From positions 1-64,000 of the forward strand of contig JAWSUE010000007.1 of NCBI GenBank assembly GCA_033549065.1: DNA of 64,000 nt, in the 5' to 3' direction. The position numbers and the translations under genes were made by a program. Numbering within the stretch: the first letter of the stretch is position 1; each line of letters starts with the position of its first letter. Below, piece after piece: positions 30,986 to 43,615 of this stretch. Under the pieces are notes generated by a model that saw only the letters and a program-made list of their open reading frames with translations, ran no database searches and was not told where the DNA came from. The stretch is from Bacillota bacterium (lineage in GTDB: Bacteria; Bacillota; Dethiobacteria; DTU022).

Positions 30986-33900
30986 ATGTCCACTAGCATT
31001 GCAACAGGCAGAAGGAGCAGGCGTTCCTTTGCCCGAATCAAAGAGGTTTTGGACCTTCCGAACTTGATTGAAGTTCAACGTAGTTCATTCGAATGGTTTT
31101 TAAATCAGGGTTTGAAAGAGATTTTTGAAGATTTTTCTCCGATTCAGGATTTTACAGGTAACCTGGTTCTCGAGTTCTTCGACTATTCTTTGGGTGAACC
31201 GAAGTATTCAGTTGATGACTGCAAGGAGCGGGATGCCACTTATGCTGTACCGCTTAAAGTAAAAGTCAGGTTAATTAACCAGGAAACCGGCGAAGTCAAA
31301 GAACAGGAAGTTTTCATGGGAGATTTCCCGATGATGACTGAAAACGGCACGTTTATTATTAATGGTGCCGAACGGGTTATCGTCAGCCAGTTGGTCCGCT
31401 CACCGGGAGTTTATTTCAAAAAACAGCCAGACCCGACAGGAAGTACCGGAAAAGAGTTGATCAGTTCCACGATCATTCCGAACAGGGGGACCTGGCTCGA
31501 ATTTGAAACCGACATTTCTGATGCTGTATTTGTTCGCGTCGACAGAACCCGTAAGATTCCGGTAACCGTTTTGCTCAGAGCTATCGGTTACGGGACGGAT
31601 GAAAAGATTATTGATCTGCTTGGCGAAGATGCCCGCCTCCGTGAAATGTTGGAAAAGGATCATACTGACTCTGAAGAATCGGCTTTGCTCGAAATCTACA
31701 AGCGTCTCCGTCCGGGTGAACCCTTAAATGTTGAAAATGCCCGTTCGCTTTTTGAGTCGCTTTTCTTCGACGGCAAGCGCTATGATTTTGCAAGGGTCGG
31801 ACGGTTCAAAGCCAATAAAAAGCTTTCTATCAGCAACCGCCTCTATGGCCAGGAATTGGCTGAAGATATAAAAGATCCGGTTAGCGGAAAAGTTTTATAT
31901 CCGGCCGGTACAATAGTTGATGAAGATGCTTTACGCATAATTGAAGAGCATAATATTCAGCGGGTCATTGTTACATTCCGTGAAAAGACGCATATAATTA
32001 TAAGCAACGGAAAAGTAGATGTGGCAATCAGGCATCTTGTACCTGATGATATTGTAGCTTCAGTTAATTACATTTTTAATCTGCTCGATGGCATCGGAAC
32101 CATAGATGATATAGATCATCTTGGCAATCGCCGTCTGCGCAGTGTTGGAGAGCTGTTACAAAACCAGTTCAGAATTGGCCTTTCCCGAATGGAACGAGTT
32201 GTCCGGGAAAGAATGACCATTCAGGATGTGGAAGCAATTACTCCCCAGGCACTGATCAATATCCGCCCGGTAATTGCTTCAATAAAAGAATTTTTTGGCA
32301 GCAGTCAGTTGTCCCAGTTTATGGATCAAACGAACCCGCTGGCCGAGCTGACTCACAAACGCCGTCTCAGTGCTCTCGGGCCCGGTGGTTTGAGCAGGGA
32401 GAGGGCGGGGTTTGAAGTCCGTGACGTTCATCACTCTCACTACGGCAGGGTATGCCCTATAGAGACTCCTGAAGGCCCGAATATCGGCCTGATCGGATCG
32501 CTGGGAACTTATGCCAGGATCAATGAATATGGTTTTATTGAAACTCCATATCGCCGGGTAGATAAAAAAGAAGGGCGGGTCACTTCGGAAATCGTCTATC
32601 TTACTGCCGATGATGAAGACCGCTTTGTTATTGCCCAGGCTAACGCCAAGCTTGATGATGACGGTAAGTTTGCGAGCAACCGTGTAACCTGTCGGTATTA
32701 CTACGACACTGTTATGCGTCATCCAAACGAAGTCGATTTCATGGACGTTTCACCGAAACAGCTGGTTAGTGTGGCGACCGCCCTGATCCCCTTCCTTGAA
32801 AATGACGATGCCAACCGTGCTCTGATGGGTGCTAACATGCAGCGCCAGGCGGTTCCCCTGCTGAAAACTGAAGCTCCATATGTGGGAACCGGCCTTGAGT
32901 ATAAAGCCGCCGTCGATTCAGGTGCAGTTGCAATCTGTCTCAGCGATGGTGAAGTTGTCAGGGTAACCAGCAATGAAATTATAATCCGCCGTAAGGATAA
33001 AAGCGACGGACAAAATTACAAGATTAACGGCCGAACTAGAGAGCGGTTTGAATCAGACAGACTACCTGATCTCGAAACAGGCCTTGATATTTATGTTCTG
33101 CAGAAATTCAAGCGGTCCAACCAGGGGACCTGTATCAACCAGCACCCGATTGTCCACCGCGGCCAGAAAGTAAAATTCGGTGAAGTTATTGCGGACGGTT
33201 CATGCACTAACCTGGGCGAACTTGCCCTGGGCCGCAACGTGCTGGTAGCCTTTTTACCCTGGGAAGGGTACAACTATGAGGACGCTATATTGATCAGTGA
33301 AAAACTGGTTAAGGAAGATGTTTTTACTTCAATCCATATAGAAGAATATGAGTCAGAAGCAAGGGATACCAAACTTGGACCTGAAGAGATAACCCGTGAT
33401 ATTCCCAATGTCGGGGAAGAAGCTTTGAAAGATCTGGATGGCCGCGGAATCATCCGCATTGGAGCCGAAGTGCGAGCAGGAGATATTCTGGTTGGTAAAG
33501 TTACACCAAAAGGTGAAACCGAGTTGACTGCTGAAGAGCGCCTGCTGAGAGCGATATTCGGCGAAAAGGCCAGGGAAGTCCGCGATACTTCGCTGCGAAT
33601 TCCACATGGTGAATCCGGGATAGTAGTTGATGTTAAAGTTTTTAACCGCGAAGACGGTGATGAGCTTTCACCTGGTGTAAACCAGTTGGTCCGGGTCTAT
33701 GTTGCCCAGAAACGTAAAATTTCAGAGGGTGACAAGATGGCTGGCCGCCACGGAAACAAAGGTGTTATAGCTCGTATCCTGCCTGAAGAGGATATGCCTT
33801 TCCTACCGGATGGCACTGCGCTGGATATAGTACTTAATCCGCTGGGTGTTCCTTCAAGGATGAACATTGGTCAGGTTCTGGAGGCTCACCTTGGCTGGGC

Positions 33901-34843
33901 AGCTAAATCGCTGGGCATCCATATTGCTTCACCGGTATTTGACGGGGCTACAGAAGACGATTTGTTTGCTGCTTTCGATGAAGCTGGTCTGCCGGTTTCG
34001 GGTAAAACAGTCCTATATGATGGTCGCACGGGTCAACCCTTTGATGAAAAAATTACCGTCGGCTATGTTTACATGTTAAAACTGGCTCACCTGGTTGATG
34101 ATAAAATTCATGCCCGCTCAACCGGTCCTTACTCACTGGTAACCCAGCAGCCTCTCGGTGGTAAAGCCCAGTTTGGAGGCCAGCGATTTGGTGAGATGGA
34201 AGTATGGGCATTGGAAGCTTATGGAGCAGCTTATACATTGCAGGAGATCCTGACTGTTAAATCCGATGATGTTGTCGGTCGGGTAAAAACTTATGAAGCA
34301 ATCGTCAAGGGTGAAAATATTCCTGAGCCCGGTGTGCCTGAATCTTTTAAAGTTCTGGTTAAAGAACTTCAAAGCCTCTGCCTCGATGTCCGGGTTCTCA
34401 GCGAAGAAACAGGAGAAGTGGAGATTAAAGAGGGCGATGATGATTCTGATTACCGCCGCCTCGATGTCAATATTGAGGGAATGGAATCAGATGAAGATGA
34501 TATAGACCGATTTATATACCGCAAAGAGCCGAAGGAAGAAGTCGAGATCATGAAAACTGATAAGGTAAAAGAAGAATTAATCGATCTTGCTGAAGGAGAC
34601 AATGAGGAAGAAGATATTCTTGAAGATGACGACGAAGAAGCAGTTGAAGTTAAAGAACCTGTTGAAGAAGAAGTTGAAGAGGTATCGCTCGATCAGCTCG
34701 AGGAAATGGAAGACGATGACAACGATGATCTTGACGATGAAATGGAACCGAAGAGACCTGTTAAGAAAAAAAATAAACGGGTCAAGGTTGAAATCGACAC
34801 CGAAACCGATGATTTCGATGAAGACGATGAAAACATCTACTAG
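30986..34843 (+). CDS. rpoB: RNA polymerase beta subunit with long acidic tail
   Basis: A 1285-residue beta subunit. The rifampicin pocket ([20 protein letters not shown], then RLSALGPGG) has the wild-type residues, and the catalytic-core runs [15 protein letters not shown] and [13 protein letters not shown] are intact. The conserved core ends at about residue 1140 (SLCLDVRVL). The following 140 residues are an acidic, low-complexity tail rich in Asp and Glu with a Lys-rich patch ([12 protein letters not shown]). Most Firmicutes RpoB proteins are about 1150-1200 long with a much shorter tail. ATG behind GGGGAGTG; rpoC follows after 37 bases. Confidence 0.97.
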   Translation: MSTSIATGRRSRRSFARIKEVLDLPNLIEVQRSSFEWFLNQGLKEIFEDFSPIQDFTGNLVLEFFDYSLGEPKYSVDDCKERDATYAVPLKVKVRLINQETGEVKEQEVFMGDFPMMTENGTFIINGAERVIVSQLVRSPGVYFKKQPDPTGSTGKELISSTIIPNRGTWLEFETDISDAVFVRVDRTRKIPVTVLLRAIGYGTDEKIIDLLGEDARLREMLEKDHTDSEESALLEIYKRLRPGEPLNVENARSLFESLFFDGKRYDFARVGRFKANKKLSISNRLYGQELAEDIKDPVSGKVLYPAGTIVDEDALRIIEEHNIQRVIVTFREKTHIIISNGKVDVAIRHLVPDDIVASVNYIFNLLDGIGTIDDIDHLGNRRLRSVGELLQNQFRIGLSRMERVVRERMTIQDVEAITPQALINIRPVIASIKEFFGSSQLSQFMDQTNPLAELTHKRRLSALGPGGLSRERAGFEVRDVHHSHYGRVCPIETPEGPNIGLIGSLGTYARINEYGFIETPYRRVDKKEGRVTSEIVYLTADDEDRFVIAQANAKLDDDGKFASNRVTCRYYYDTVMRHPNEVDFMDVSPKQLVSVATALIPFLENDDANRALMGANMQRQAVPLLKTEAPYVGTGLEYKAAVDSGAVAICLSDGEVVRVTSNEIIIRRKDKSDGQNYKINGRTRERFESDRLPDLETGLDIYVLQKFKRSNQGTCINQHPIVHRGQKVKFGEVIADGSCTNLGELALGRNVLVAFLPWEGYNYEDAILISEKLVKEDVFTSIHIEEYESEARDTKLGPEEITRDIPNVGEEALKDLDGRGIIRIGAEVRAGDILVGKVTPKGETELTAEERLLRAIFGEKAREVRDTSLRIPHGESGIVVDVKVFNREDGDELSPGVNQLVRVYVAQKRKISEGDKMAGRHGNKGVIARILPEEDMPFLPDGTALDIVLNPLGVPSRMNIGQVLEAHLGWAAKSLGIHIASPVFDGATEDDLFAAFDEAGLPVSGKTVLYDGRTGQPFDEKITVGYVYMLKLAHLVDDKIHARSTGPYSLVTQQPLGGKAQFGGQRFGEMEVWALEAYGAAYTLQEILTVKSDDVVGRVKTYEAIVKGENIPEPGVPESFKVLVKELQSLCLDVRVLSEETGEVEIKEGDDDSDYRRLDVNIEGMESDEDDIDRFIYRKEPKEEVEIMKTDKVKEELIDLAEGDNEEEDILEDDDEEAVEVKEPVEEEVEEVSLDQLEEMEDDDNDDLDDEMEPKRPVKKKNKRVKVEIDTETDDFDEDDENIY

Positions 34844-34880
34844 TAGCACAGGTTGATTCCTGGCGAAAGGAGAGATCTTT

Positions 34881-37800
34881 TTGTTAGATGTAAATAATTT
34901 TGATGCCTTAAAAATTGGGTTGGCATCATCTGAACAGATCAGAGCTTGGTCGAGAGGTGAAGTTAAAAAACCGGAAACGATCAATTACCGGACTTTGAAG
35001 CCGGAACGTGAAGGGCTCTTTTGTGAAAAAATATTTGGTCCACAGAAAGATTGGGAATGTCACTGTGGGAAATATAAGCGTGTTCGCTACCGCGGTATCG
35101 TTTGTGATCGCTGTGGTGTGGAGGTAACCAGGGCAAAGGTTCGACGCGAACGGATGGGTCATATTGAACTGGCTGCACCGGTCTCGCATATCTGGTACTT
35201 TAAGGGAATTCCCAGCCGTATGGGCTTGCTGCTTGACATGTCCCCCCGGGCTCTGGAAAAAGTACTTTACTTCGCTGCATATGTTGTAATTGATCCGGGT
35301 GATACTTACCTGAGTAAAAAACAGCTCCTAACTGAGATGGAATACCGTGAGTATTACGAGAAATACCAGGCGTTATTCAAATCCGGTAAAGGCTTTAAAG
35401 CTGAAATGGGAGCAGAGGCAATTAAAAAGCTGCTGGCCGATCTCGATCTGGAGGAAATTGCTCTGGAACTGAGGGAAGAGCTTGTGAGTTCAAGCGGCCA
35501 GAAAAAGATCCGGGCGATCAGGCGTCTTGAAGTTGTTGAGGCCTTTCGCCAGTCGGGCAATGACCCATCCTGGATGGTTCTTGATGCTATTCCCGTTATC
35601 CCCCCGGATTTGCGTCCAATGGTTCAACTGGACGGTGGGCGCTTTGCCACGTCTGATCTAAATGATCTCTACAGGCGGGTAATTAATCGTAATAACCGTC
35701 TTAAGCGACTGCTCGATCTGGGCGCTCCTGATATTATTGTCCGTAACGAGAAACGTATGCTCCAGGAAGCGGTGGATGCCTTGATTGACAATGGACGGCG
35801 CGGCCGCCCCGTAACAGGACCAGGTAATCGTCCGCTTAAATCATTGAGCGACATGTTGAAAGGGAAGCAGGGACGTTTCCGCCAGAACCTGCTGGGCAAG
35901 CGTGTTGACTATTCAGGGCGTTCAGTTATTGTTGTCGGTCCTGAACTGAAGCTTTACCAATGCGGGCTGCCTAAAGAGATGGCCCTGGAGCTCTTCAAAC
36001 CTTTTGTTATGAAACGTCTGGTCAGCGACGGTCTGGCACACAATATCAAGAGTGCCAAGCGGATGGTTGAAAAGGTACGACCCGAGGTTTGGGATGTTCT
36101 TGAAGAAGTTATCAAGGATCATCCAGTGCTGCTAAACAGGGCTCCTACCCTTCACCGCCTGGGTATTCAGGCATTCGAACCTGTCCTGGTGGAAGGCCGG
36201 GCTATTCAGATTCATCCGTTGGTTTGTGCGGCTTACAATGCCGACTTTGACGGCGACCAGATGGCGGTTCACGTGCCACTTTCTACCGAGGCTCAGGCTG
36301 AAGCAAGACTTTTGATGCTGTCAGCACATAATATTCTTAACCCCAAAGACGGTCGCCCGGTGACCACACCTACCCAGGATATGGTTCTCGGTTGTTACTA
36401 CCTGACTCTCGAAAAAATGGGAGTAATGGGTGAAGGAAAGGTTTTCCCTGATCCCGATGAAGCTGTAACTGCTTACGATCTTGGCTACCTTGACCTGCAT
36501 GCCCGTATTTTTGTCCGGGTTTCAGGATTTAAAGGACGCGATTTTATTCGACGTAAAAAGTACCTGCTGACAACTGTCGGCAAGCTGATCTTTAATGATG
36601 TATTCCCGAAAGATTTTCCGTACATGAACAATGCCGATTTTACCAATTCTTTACCTGAAGAGTCTTTTATTCCAATCAAGAATTTTGAACCGGCAAAAGT
36701 TCTGGAAAATCAGCAGCTAAACAATGCAATCAAAAAGGATTTTCTGGCCGAACTGATTGCCCGATGCTACAGGATATACGGTAATACAAAAACGGCAGAG
36801 ATTCTCGACCAGGTTAAAAAACTCGGCTTCCGCTTTGCTACCAGGGCAGGAGTAACTGTCGCAGTTAGCGATATAGAGATCCCTGTGGAAAAAGCAGAAA
36901 TTCTCAAAGCGGCGGAGGAAAAAGTTGAGGCAACCGAAAAGCAGTATGACCGCGGTCTTATCACCGAAAACGAGCGATACGACAGGGTAATTGAGATTTG
37001 GAGCGGGGCCAAGGATGAAGTTACCACTGCCCTGATGAACGGGTTGGACAAACTTAACCCTATCTATATGATGGCTCATTCAGGAGCCCGCGGTAATGAA
37101 TCACAGATAACCCAGCTTGCCGGTATGCGCGGTCTTATGGCTGACCCAGCCGGACGGATTATCGATATTCCGATTAAAGCTAATTTCCGCGAGGGTTTAA
37201 CCGTTCTTGAATACTTTATTTCAACTCACGGGGCACGTAAAGGTTTAGCTGATACTGCGCTGAAGACAGCTGACTCGGGTTATTTAACCCGCCGACTCGT
37301 TGACGTTGTTCAGGACGTTATTGTCCGTGAAGACGACTGCGGAACCGGCCAGTCAATCGGCTTGAGTGAATTTCTTGAAAGTGATGAAGCTCTGGAAGAT
37401 GCAGTTAACCGCTTGATCGGACGATACACTATGGAACCGGTATATCATCCTGAATCGGGTGAAGTTTTGATTGACGCCGATACACTGATCACTGAAGAGA
37501 TAGCCCAGCAAATAGTTGACCTCGGGATTACGGAAGTAAGGTTCCGCTCCGTTCTTACCTGCAAAACCCGTCACGGCGTTTGTGTTAAATGTTACGGACG
37601 GGACCTGGCCAGCGGAAAAATAGTCAATGTTGGCGAAGCGGTCGGTATCATTGCTGCGCAATCAATCGGTGAGCCGGGTACGCAGCTAACAATGAGAACT
37701 TTCCATACCGGTGGCGTGGCCGGGGACGATATCACCCAGGGTCTGCCCAGGGTTGAAGAACTATTTGAAGCCCGTAAACCAAAAGGGCAATCCCTGATCG

Positions 37801-38585
37801 CCGAGATAGCAGGTGAGGTTGAAGTTGTTGAAACCCGCTACAAGCGGGAAATAAAAGTTACAGCCGAACATGGTGATCAAAGAGTCTATGTTATTCCCTA
37901 CGGGGCAAGAATCAAGGTGGAAACGGGTAAAAAAGTCAATGCCGGAGATGAACTGACAGAAGGTTCAATTAACCCTCATGAGTTGCTCAAAGTCAAAGGT
38001 GTCCGCGGTGTACAGCTATACCTTCTCAAAGAAGTCCAATGGGTATACAAGATGCAGGGTGTGGATATCAACGATAAACATATTGAGATTATTGTCCGGC
38101 AGATGCTTAAAAAAGTTAAAGTTGATGATCCGGGAGATACAGATCTACTGCCTGGTGGCATGCTAGACAGCTATGTTTTCGAAGAGATCAATGCGGCTGT
38201 GGTCGAAGAGGGAGGCAGCCCGGCTATAGCCAGGCCGCTTCTGCTTGGTATAACCAAAACTTCGCTTGCTACTGAATCATTCCTTTCAGCAGCTTCATTC
38301 CAGGAGACGACAAGGGTTCTCACTGAAGCTTCAATCAAAGGAAGACAGGACCAGCTTCTTGGACTGAAAGAGAATGTAATTATAGGCAAGCTTATTCCTG
38401 CCGGGACAGGAATGACCCGCTACCGCAATATTGAGGTCAGGCCTGTTGGGCTTGAGCCTGAAATGGAAGATGAAGTAGAACAGGAAGTAGACCTTGGTCT
38501 TGACCTGGAAGAAACAGCAGTCGTAGCCACTGCTGAACAGAAACCCGACCAGGCTGATGAAGAATCGGAGCCGGTTGAGGAGTAA
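34881..38585 (+). CDS. rpoC: RNA polymerase beta' subunit
   Basis: A 1234-residue subunit. The N-terminal zinc ribbon (CHCGKYKRV then CDRCGVE), the active-site Mg motif NADFDGDQM, the trigger-loop region ([12 protein letters not shown]) and the second zinc site ([13 protein letters not shown]) are all present. Its C-terminus also has an acidic tail of about 45 residues. TTG start at 34881 behind AAAGGAGAG. No frame damage seen. Confidence 0.98.
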   Translation: MLDVNNFDALKIGLASSEQIRAWSRGEVKKPETINYRTLKPEREGLFCEKIFGPQKDWECHCGKYKRVRYRGIVCDRCGVEVTRAKVRRERMGHIELAAPVSHIWYFKGIPSRMGLLLDMSPRALEKVLYFAAYVVIDPGDTYLSKKQLLTEMEYREYYEKYQALFKSGKGFKAEMGAEAIKKLLADLDLEEIALELREELVSSSGQKKIRAIRRLEVVEAFRQSGNDPSWMVLDAIPVIPPDLRPMVQLDGGRFATSDLNDLYRRVINRNNRLKRLLDLGAPDIIVRNEKRMLQEAVDALIDNGRRGRPVTGPGNRPLKSLSDMLKGKQGRFRQNLLGKRVDYSGRSVIVVGPELKLYQCGLPKEMALELFKPFVMKRLVSDGLAHNIKSAKRMVEKVRPEVWDVLEEVIKDHPVLLNRAPTLHRLGIQAFEPVLVEGRAIQIHPLVCAAYNADFDGDQMAVHVPLSTEAQAEARLLMLSAHNILNPKDGRPVTTPTQDMVLGCYYLTLEKMGVMGEGKVFPDPDEAVTAYDLGYLDLHARIFVRVSGFKGRDFIRRKKYLLTTVGKLIFNDVFPKDFPYMNNADFTNSLPEESFIPIKNFEPAKVLENQQLNNAIKKDFLAELIARCYRIYGNTKTAEILDQVKKLGFRFATRAGVTVAVSDIEIPVEKAEILKAAEEKVEATEKQYDRGLITENERYDRVIEIWSGAKDEVTTALMNGLDKLNPIYMMAHSGARGNESQITQLAGMRGLMADPAGRIIDIPIKANFREGLTVLEYFISTHGARKGLADTALKTADSGYLTRRLVDVVQDVIVREDDCGTGQSIGLSEFLESDEALEDAVNRLIGRYTMEPVYHPESGEVLIDADTLITEEIAQQIVDLGITEVRFRSVLTCKTRHGVCVKCYGRDLASGKIVNVGEAVGIIAAQSIGEPGTQLTMRTFHTGGVAGDDITQGLPRVEELFEARKPKGQSLIAEIAGEVEVVETRYKREIKVTAEHGDQRVYVIPYGARIKVETGKKVNAGDELTEGSINPHELLKVKGVRGVQLYLLKEVQWVYKMQGVDINDKHIEIIVRQMLKKVKVDDPGDTDLLPGGMLDSYVFEEINAAVVEEGGSPAIARPLLLGITKTSLATESFLSAASFQETTRVLTEASIKGRQDQLLGLKENVIIGKLIPAGTGMTRYRNIEVRPVGLEPEMEDEVEQEVDLGLDLEETAVVATAEQKPDQADEESEPVEE

Positions 38586-38613
38586 AATAAGGTTCAAAAG
38601 AGGCATATTTTAA

Positions 38614-38642
38614 TTGACAAGCATTGAATACGGTGTTAAAAT
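38614..38642 (+). promoter_or_regulatory. Promoter of the L7Ae-rpsL-rpsG-fusA-tuf operon
   Basis: TTGACA (38614-38619), a 17-base spacer and TAAAAT (38637-38642), 61 bases upstream of the TTG start at 38703. Confidence 0.85.
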
Positions 38643-38652
38643 CTTAAAGTGC

Positions 38653-38685
38653 GCCAAAAAAGCTTCTCATTTTGAAGGTTTTGGC
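38653..38685 (+). promoter_or_regulatory. Leader hairpin before the L7Ae-like gene
   Basis: GCCAAAA pairs with TTTTGGC, and CTTC with GAAG above an internal loop. It lies directly after the expected transcription start. It may be a regulatory leader for the streptomycin operon; no known RNA family is recognised. Confidence 0.45.
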
Positions 38686-38702
38686 AATGAGGTAGGTGTT
38701 AC

Positions 38703-38957
38703 TTGCTGTTGGAAGAATTATTAGTCAACGCCCGGCATAAAGTCGTTGGCACCAAGCAGACGATTAAAGCCCTGGAAAAAGACGAAGTAAGCCACGTTTT
38801 TCTAGCCAGAGATGCCGAGGATAAAGTAATCCAGCCTGTTATTGATCTCTGTAAAGAGAAGAAATTAGAGCCGCAGTATATTAACACAATGCTTGAATTG
38901 GGCAAACTCTGCGGCATAAAAGTTAAGGCAGCAGCAGCTGCAATCACAGAATGTTAA
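38703..38957 (+). CDS. L7Ae-family RNA-binding ribosomal protein (YbxF type)
   Basis: An 84-residue protein of the L7Ae/L30e/S12e/Gadd45 family, which binds kink-turn [23 protein letters not shown] and [15 protein letters not shown] are the signatures. The position just before rpsL matches YbxF of Bacillus. TTG start behind GAGGTAGG. It is the first gene of the operon, so it may bind its own leader; not shown. Confidence 0.92.
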   Translation: MLLEELLVNARHKVVGTKQTIKALEKDEVSHVFLARDAEDKVIQPVIDLCKEKKLEPQYINTMLELGKLCGIKVKAAAAAITEC

Positions 38958-38970
38958 AGGAGGTGGACTG

Positions 38971-39348
38971 ATGCCGACAATTAATCAATTAGTTCGTAAG
39001 GGTCGCAAGCAGATGACCAAGAAATCTTCTGCTCCGGCATTGGATAGTTCTCCGCAGAAAAGGGGTGTCTGCACCCGCGTTTCAACAACAACCCCGAAAA
39101 AGCCGAACTCGGCCTTACGTAAAATTGCCAGAGTCCGCCTGACAAATGGAATCGAAGTTACAGCTTATATTCCCGGTATTGGGCATAACCTGCAGGAACA
39201 CTCAGTTGTTTTGGTCAGGGGAGGCCGTGTTAAGGACTTACCGGGTGTACGTTATCACTTGGTAAGAGGCGCTCTCGATGCAGCCGGTGTGGAAAACAGG
39301 GCTCAGGGGCGTTCGAAGTACGGCACTAAAAGGCCGAAAACGCAGTAA
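38971..39348 (+). CDS. rpsL: Ribosomal protein S12
   Basis: A 125-residue decoding-centre protein. The conserved loop [12 protein letters not shown] (Lys43, Lys44) and [12 protein letters not shown] are of the streptomycin-sensitive wild type. It lies 13 bases after the L7Ae-like gene behind AAAGGAGG. Confidence 0.98.
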   Translation: MPTINQLVRKGRKQMTKKSSAPALDSSPQKRGVCTRVSTTTPKKPNSALRKIARVRLTNGIEVTAYIPGIGHNLQEHSVVLVRGGRVKDLPGVRYHLVRGALDAAGVENRAQGRSKYGTKRPKTQ

Positions 39349-39373
39349 TTTTGTAAGGAGATGGTGATCTAAA

Positions 39374-39844
39374 ATGCCACGAAAAGGCTCAGTACCAAAG
39401 CGGGATATTTTACCGGATCCGGTCTATAACAGCAAACTGGTAACAAGGTTTATCAATAAATTGATGTTTGACGGACAAAGAGGATCTGCCCAGGAAATTA
39501 TATACGATGCTTTTAACATAATTAAGGATAAAACCGGCAAGGAACCGAATGAAGTATTTGAAACAGCCATTCGCAATGTATCTCCGGTATTGGAAGTAAA
39601 ACCCCGCAGGGTTGGTGGTGCTACCTACCAGGTACCTATTGAAGTTAGTACTAACCGGAAAAATATCCTTGCTATCCGCTGGTTAATCAGTTATGCTCGG
39701 GCTCGCGGAGAAAAAACTATGGCCCAGCGTCTGGCCGGAGAATTTATGGATGCAGCCAACGGAGCTGGTAACTCTATTAAGAAAAAAGAAGATACACATA
39801 AAATGGCTGAAGCAAATAAGGCTTTTGCCCATTACCGCTGGTAG
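39374..39844 (+). CDS. rpsG: Ribosomal protein S7
   Basis: A 156-residue 16S-rRNA head assembly protein. VRP-type core residues appear in [17 protein letters not shown] and [16 protein letters not shown]. The C-terminus (AHYRW) is typical. ATG, 25 bases after rpsL, behind AAGGAGATGG. Confidence 0.98.
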   Translation: MPRKGSVPKRDILPDPVYNSKLVTRFINKLMFDGQRGSAQEIIYDAFNIIKDKTGKEPNEVFETAIRNVSPVLEVKPRRVGGATYQVPIEVSTNRKNILAIRWLISYARARGEKTMAQRLAGEFMDAANGAGNSIKKKEDTHKMAEANKAFAHYRW

Positions 39845-39877
39845 TTGCATCCCGTTATTTAGGAGAGGAGGGATGAC

Positions 39878-41956
39878 ATGAGCAAGGAAGCACAATTAAG
39901 CGAGATCAGGAATATCGGTATTGCTGCCCACATCGATGCGGGTAAAACAACAACGACCGAAAGAATATTATTCTATACTGGTCGTCTTCATAAGCTTGGA
40001 GAAGTTCACGAAGGAACCGCTACCATGGACTGGATGGCCCAGGAACAGGAACGTGGTATTACAATTACCTCTGCAGCTACATCCTGCCGTTGGCGCGATC
40101 ACTTAATTAACATTATCGACACGCCCGGGCACGTGGACTTTACAGTCGAAGTTGAAAGATCGATGCGGGTTCTTGATGGAGTGGTGGCTATCTTCTGTGC
40201 CAAAGGTGGCGTTGAGCCGCAGTCGGAAACAGTTTGGCGCCAGGCCGATCGTTACCATGTTCCCCGTCTGGCATATATCAACAAGATGGATGCAGTAGGT
40301 GCAGATTTCTATAATGTTTTGCGTCAGCTGCAGGAACGGCTTCATGCACATGCCCTTCCAATTCAGTTACCAATAGAGGAAGAAGGCAATTTTTCAGGGG
40401 TAGTTGACCTGATAACCATGCGTGCCATTATTTATGAAGATGATCTCGGAACGAGAAGCACCGAATCGGACATTCCGGATGGAATGAAGGAAAAAGTTGC
40501 TGATTACCGGGAGAAGATCCTGGAAACCGTTGCCGATTATGATGATGAATTGATGGAAAAATATTTCAGCGGAGAAGAGATCACCCCTGCCGAATGTTAC
40601 CGTGCCCTGCGCAAGGCGACCATTCATCACGGGTTAGTCCCTGTTCTCTGTGGTTCTTCATACCGAAACAAAGGAGTGCAGCTGCTTTTAGATGCCGTGA
40701 TCAATTACCTGCCTTCACCGGTTGATGTCGGTGCAGTTAAAGGCTTTAATCCGGTAAGCGGCGCGGAAGATTTTCGCCTTCCTTCTAATGATGCTCCCTT
40801 TGCGGCGCTGGTATTTAAAATAATGGTCGATCCTTTTGTTGGAAAGCTTGCTTTTGCCCGGGTTTATTCGGGTAAACTTGATAAGGGTTCGGTCGTCTAT
40901 AATGCTACCCGTCAGAAACGCCAGCGAATTGGAAGGTTAATCCGGATGCATGCTAATTTCCGGGAAGAGATTAATAGCATCAAGACTGGAGATATTGTGG
41001 CTATTATTGGTCCGAAGGAGATCAGCACCGGTGACACGCTTTGTGCCCTGGATAAGCAGATCATTCTGGAAAATATTCAATTTCCGGAACCGGTTATTTC
41101 GGTGGCCATTGAACCGAAAACCAAAGCGGACCAGGATAAGATGACCGTATCAATGCAGCATCTGGCCGAAGAAGATCCTACATTCCAGATCCATTCGGAC
41201 AAAGAAACAGGTCAGACGATTATCTCCGGTATGGGTGAACTTCACCTGGAAATTATTGTTGACCGCCTGTTAAGGGAATTCAAGGTTCAGGCAAATGTTG
41301 GTAAACCTCAGGTTGCCTATAAAGAAACTATTCAGGGCGAGACAAAAGCAGAAGGTAAGTTTGTACGTCAATCCGGAGGTCGTGGTCAGTATGGACATGT
41401 TCTCATCGAGGTTTCACCCCTTGAACCAGGCGGCGGATTTGTTTTTGAGAACAAAATTGTCGGTGGAGCCATACCGAAAGAATTCATCGGATCTGTTGAG
41501 GACGGTCTGAAAGAAGCTGCTTTGAACGGAGTGCTGGCCGGTTACCCGGTTGTTGACATCAAGGTCGTGCTCTATGACGGTTCTTACCATGAAGTTGATT
41601 CTTCAGAACTTGCATTCCGTATAGCTGGCTCAAAAGCTCTTAAAAAAGCGCTGGCAAAGGCAACACCTGTACTGTTGGAACCGGTTATGAAAGTAGAAGT
41701 TTCAGCGCCTGAAGAATATTTGGGAGACATTATCGGTGACTTTACAGGAAGGCGCGGCAGGATTTTAGGAACGGAACTTAAGAGCGGTCAGCAGGTAGTT
41801 CGGGGAGTGGTTCCCTTATCAGAAATTTTCGGTTATGCCACCGAGTTACGATCACATACCCAGGGTCGTGGGGTATATAATATGGAGTTTTACCGGTACG
41901 AAGAAGTACCGCAGAGCATAGCTCAAAAAATTATTACTCAGAGTGTTGCTTATTAA
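39878..41956 (+). CDS. fusA: Elongation factor G
   Basis: A 692-residue translocase GTPase. G motifs are [21 protein letters not shown] and NKMD; domain IV carries the [12 protein letters not shown] segment and domain V ends in the FYRYEEVP region. It moves tRNAs and mRNA after peptide bond formation. Length is normal, and the gene lies 33 bases after rpsG and 19 before tuf copy 2. Confidence 0.98.
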   Translation: MSKEAQLSEIRNIGIAAHIDAGKTTTTERILFYTGRLHKLGEVHEGTATMDWMAQEQERGITITSAATSCRWRDHLINIIDTPGHVDFTVEVERSMRVLDGVVAIFCAKGGVEPQSETVWRQADRYHVPRLAYINKMDAVGADFYNVLRQLQERLHAHALPIQLPIEEEGNFSGVVDLITMRAIIYEDDLGTRSTESDIPDGMKEKVADYREKILETVADYDDELMEKYFSGEEITPAECYRALRKATIHHGLVPVLCGSSYRNKGVQLLLDAVINYLPSPVDVGAVKGFNPVSGAEDFRLPSNDAPFAALVFKIMVDPFVGKLAFARVYSGKLDKGSVVYNATRQKRQRIGRLIRMHANFREEINSIKTGDIVAIIGPKEISTGDTLCALDKQIILENIQFPEPVISVAIEPKTKADQDKMTVSMQHLAEEDPTFQIHSDKETGQTIISGMGELHLEIIVDRLLREFKVQANVGKPQVAYKETIQGETKAEGKFVRQSGGRGQYGHVLIEVSPLEPGGGFVFENKIVGGAIPKEFIGSVEDGLKEAALNGVLAGYPVVDIKVVLYDGSYHEVDSSELAFRIAGSKALKKALAKATPVLLEPVMKVEVSAPEEYLGDIIGDFTGRRGRILGTELKSGQQVVRGVVPLSEIFGYATELRSHTQGRGVYNMEFYRYEEVPQSIAQKIITQSVAY

Positions 41957-41975
41957 TAGTTGGAGGTGCATTTAG

Positions 41976-43178
41976 TTGGCAAAGAAGAAGTTTGAGCGGA
42001 CGAAACCGCATGTTAACGTAGGGACGATTGGTCACGTGGACCACGGCAAGACGACTTTGACGGCGGCGATGACCTACTGTTTATCGAGTGCCGGATTTGC
42101 GCAGAAGACGTCATTTGACGAGATTGACAAGGCTCCGGAAGAGAAAGAAAGAGGGATTACCATAGCGACAGCGCACGTGGAGTATGAGAGTGAGAATCGC
42201 CACTATGCGCACGTGGACTGTCCCGGACACGCGGACTATGTGAAGAACATGATTACCGGAGCGGCGCAGATGGACGGAGCGATACTGGTAGTATCGGCAG
42301 CAGACGGGCCGATGCCGCAGACCCGGGAACACATTTTACTGTCCCGCCAGGTAGGCGTGCCCTATATTGTAGTATTTATGAACAAAGCAGACATGGTAGA
42401 CGATCCTGAGCTATTAGAATTAGTGGAGATGGAAGTAAGAGATTTGCTAAGTGAGTATGAATTTCCCGGAGACGACACTCCGGTGATCGTGGGTTCAGCC
42501 CTCAAAGCCGGTGAATGCGGCTGTGGCGGACGCGAATGTGAATGCTGCAAGCCGATCTGGGAACTGATTGACGCACTGGACACCTACATACCGATGCCTG
42601 AGCGAGAGAAGGACAAGCCTTTTTCGATGCCGATCGAAGACGTATTTTCGATTACCGGTCGTGGCACAGTGGTTACCGGCCGTGTTGAGCGCGGACAGAT
42701 TAAAGTCGGCGACGAAGTAGAGATAGTAGGATTTAACGAGCGTTCCCGCAAGACTGTAGCCACCGGAGTAGAGATGTTCCGCAAGCTGATGGACTATGCC
42801 GAAGCGGGCGACAACATTGGAGTGCTTCTGCGCGGGATAGACCGTGAATCGGTTCAAAGGGGCCAGGTATTGGCCAAGCCGGGCACAATCAACCCGCACA
42901 CGAAGTTTAAAGCGGAAGTATATGTATTGAAGAAAGAAGAAGGCGGTCGTCACACCCCGTTTTTCCAGGGTTACCGTCCGCAGTTCTACTTCAGGACCAC
43001 CGACGTTACCGGAACGATTACCCTCCCCGAAGGGATGGAAATGGTTATGCCCGGTGACAATGTGAATATGGATATAGAACTGATCACCCCGATCGCTATA
43101 GAAGAAGGTGTCCGCTTTGCTATCCGTGAAGGCGGCCGCACCGTCGGCGCCGGCGTGGTTACCGGTATCACTGCCTAA
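41976..43178 (+). CDS. tuf: Elongation factor Tu, copy 2
   Basis: This copy encodes the same 400 residues as the gene at 25681 and carries the same Cys-rich insert (residues 180-191). By eye the two DNA copies differ at one silent position (43157). Identity begins with the ribosome site (GGAGGTGCATTTAG) and ends at the stop codon; the flanks are unrelated, so this is a true second gene kept uniform by gene conversion. Here it is in its usual place after fusA. The offset of the two copies is 16,295 bases. Confidence 0.98.
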   Translation: MAKKKFERTKPHVNVGTIGHVDHGKTTLTAAMTYCLSSAGFAQKTSFDEIDKAPEEKERGITIATAHVEYESENRHYAHVDCPGHADYVKNMITGAAQMDGAILVVSAADGPMPQTREHILLSRQVGVPYIVVFMNKADMVDDPELLELVEMEVRDLLSEYEFPGDDTPVIVGSALKAGECGCGGRECECCKPIWELIDALDTYIPMPEREKDKPFSMPIEDVFSITGRGTVVTGRVERGQIKVGDEVEIVGFNERSRKTVATGVEMFRKLMDYAEAGDNIGVLLRGIDRESVQRGQVLAKPGTINPHTKFKAEVYVLKKEEGGRHTPFFQGYRPQFYFRTTDVTGTITLPEGMEMVMPGDNVNMDIELITPIAIEEGVRFAIREGGRTVGAGVVTGITA

Positions 43179-43281
43179 TATAAAAGATGTTAAAAAGCGA
43201 TGAAGTAAAAGGTTGCCGGGTTAACCGGGGAATTTTTACAGAGCAGCTCTGATTTAATCAGGCGATAAGGAGGATTCGTCC

Positions 43282-43590
43282 ATGGCTAACCAAAAAATCA
43301 GGATCAGATTAAGAGCTTTTGATCACCAATTGCTTGATCAGTCTGCCGGTAAGATAGTTGAAACGGCGCGCCGTACCGGAGCTGATGTATCCGGACCGGT
43401 ACCTTTACCGACAGAGAGAAGCCTTTACACGGTCATTCGGGCGCCGCATAAATACAAAGACTCCCGGGAGCAATTCGAAATGCGCACACATAAGCGCCTG
43501 ATTGACATACTTGAACCAACACCAAAGACAATTGACGCTTTAATGCGGCTTGATTTGCCTGCCGGTGTTGACATTGAGATTAAGCTCTAG
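43282..43590 (+). CDS. rpsJ: Ribosomal protein S10
   Basis: A 102-residue protein that also serves as NusE in antitermination. [20 protein letters not shown] and [10 protein letters not shown] are the signatures. It is the first gene of the S10 operon, 103 bases after tuf; no clear promoter is seen in the gap, so readthrough from tuf is likely. Confidence 0.98.
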   Translation: MANQKIRIRLRAFDHQLLDQSAGKIVETARRTGADVSGPVPLPTERSLYTVIRAPHKYKDSREQFEMRTHKRLIDILEPTPKTIDALMRLDLPAGVDIEIKL

Positions 43591-43615
43591 CTGATAGGCG
43601 GGAGGTGTATTGATT

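Noticed and set aside
32300-32420. Possible rifampicin-resistance change in RpoB
   Set aside because: The key positions (Asp, His and Ser in the pocket segments) are the sensitive-type residues; nothing unusual.
38971-39348. Possible streptomycin-resistance change in S12
   Set aside because: Lys43/Lys44 and the GRVKDLPG loop are wild type.
41976-43178. Second tuf as an assembly duplication
   Set aside because: Flanks differ completely, both positions are standard for Clostridia, and one silent base differs, so I treat it as a real second gene.
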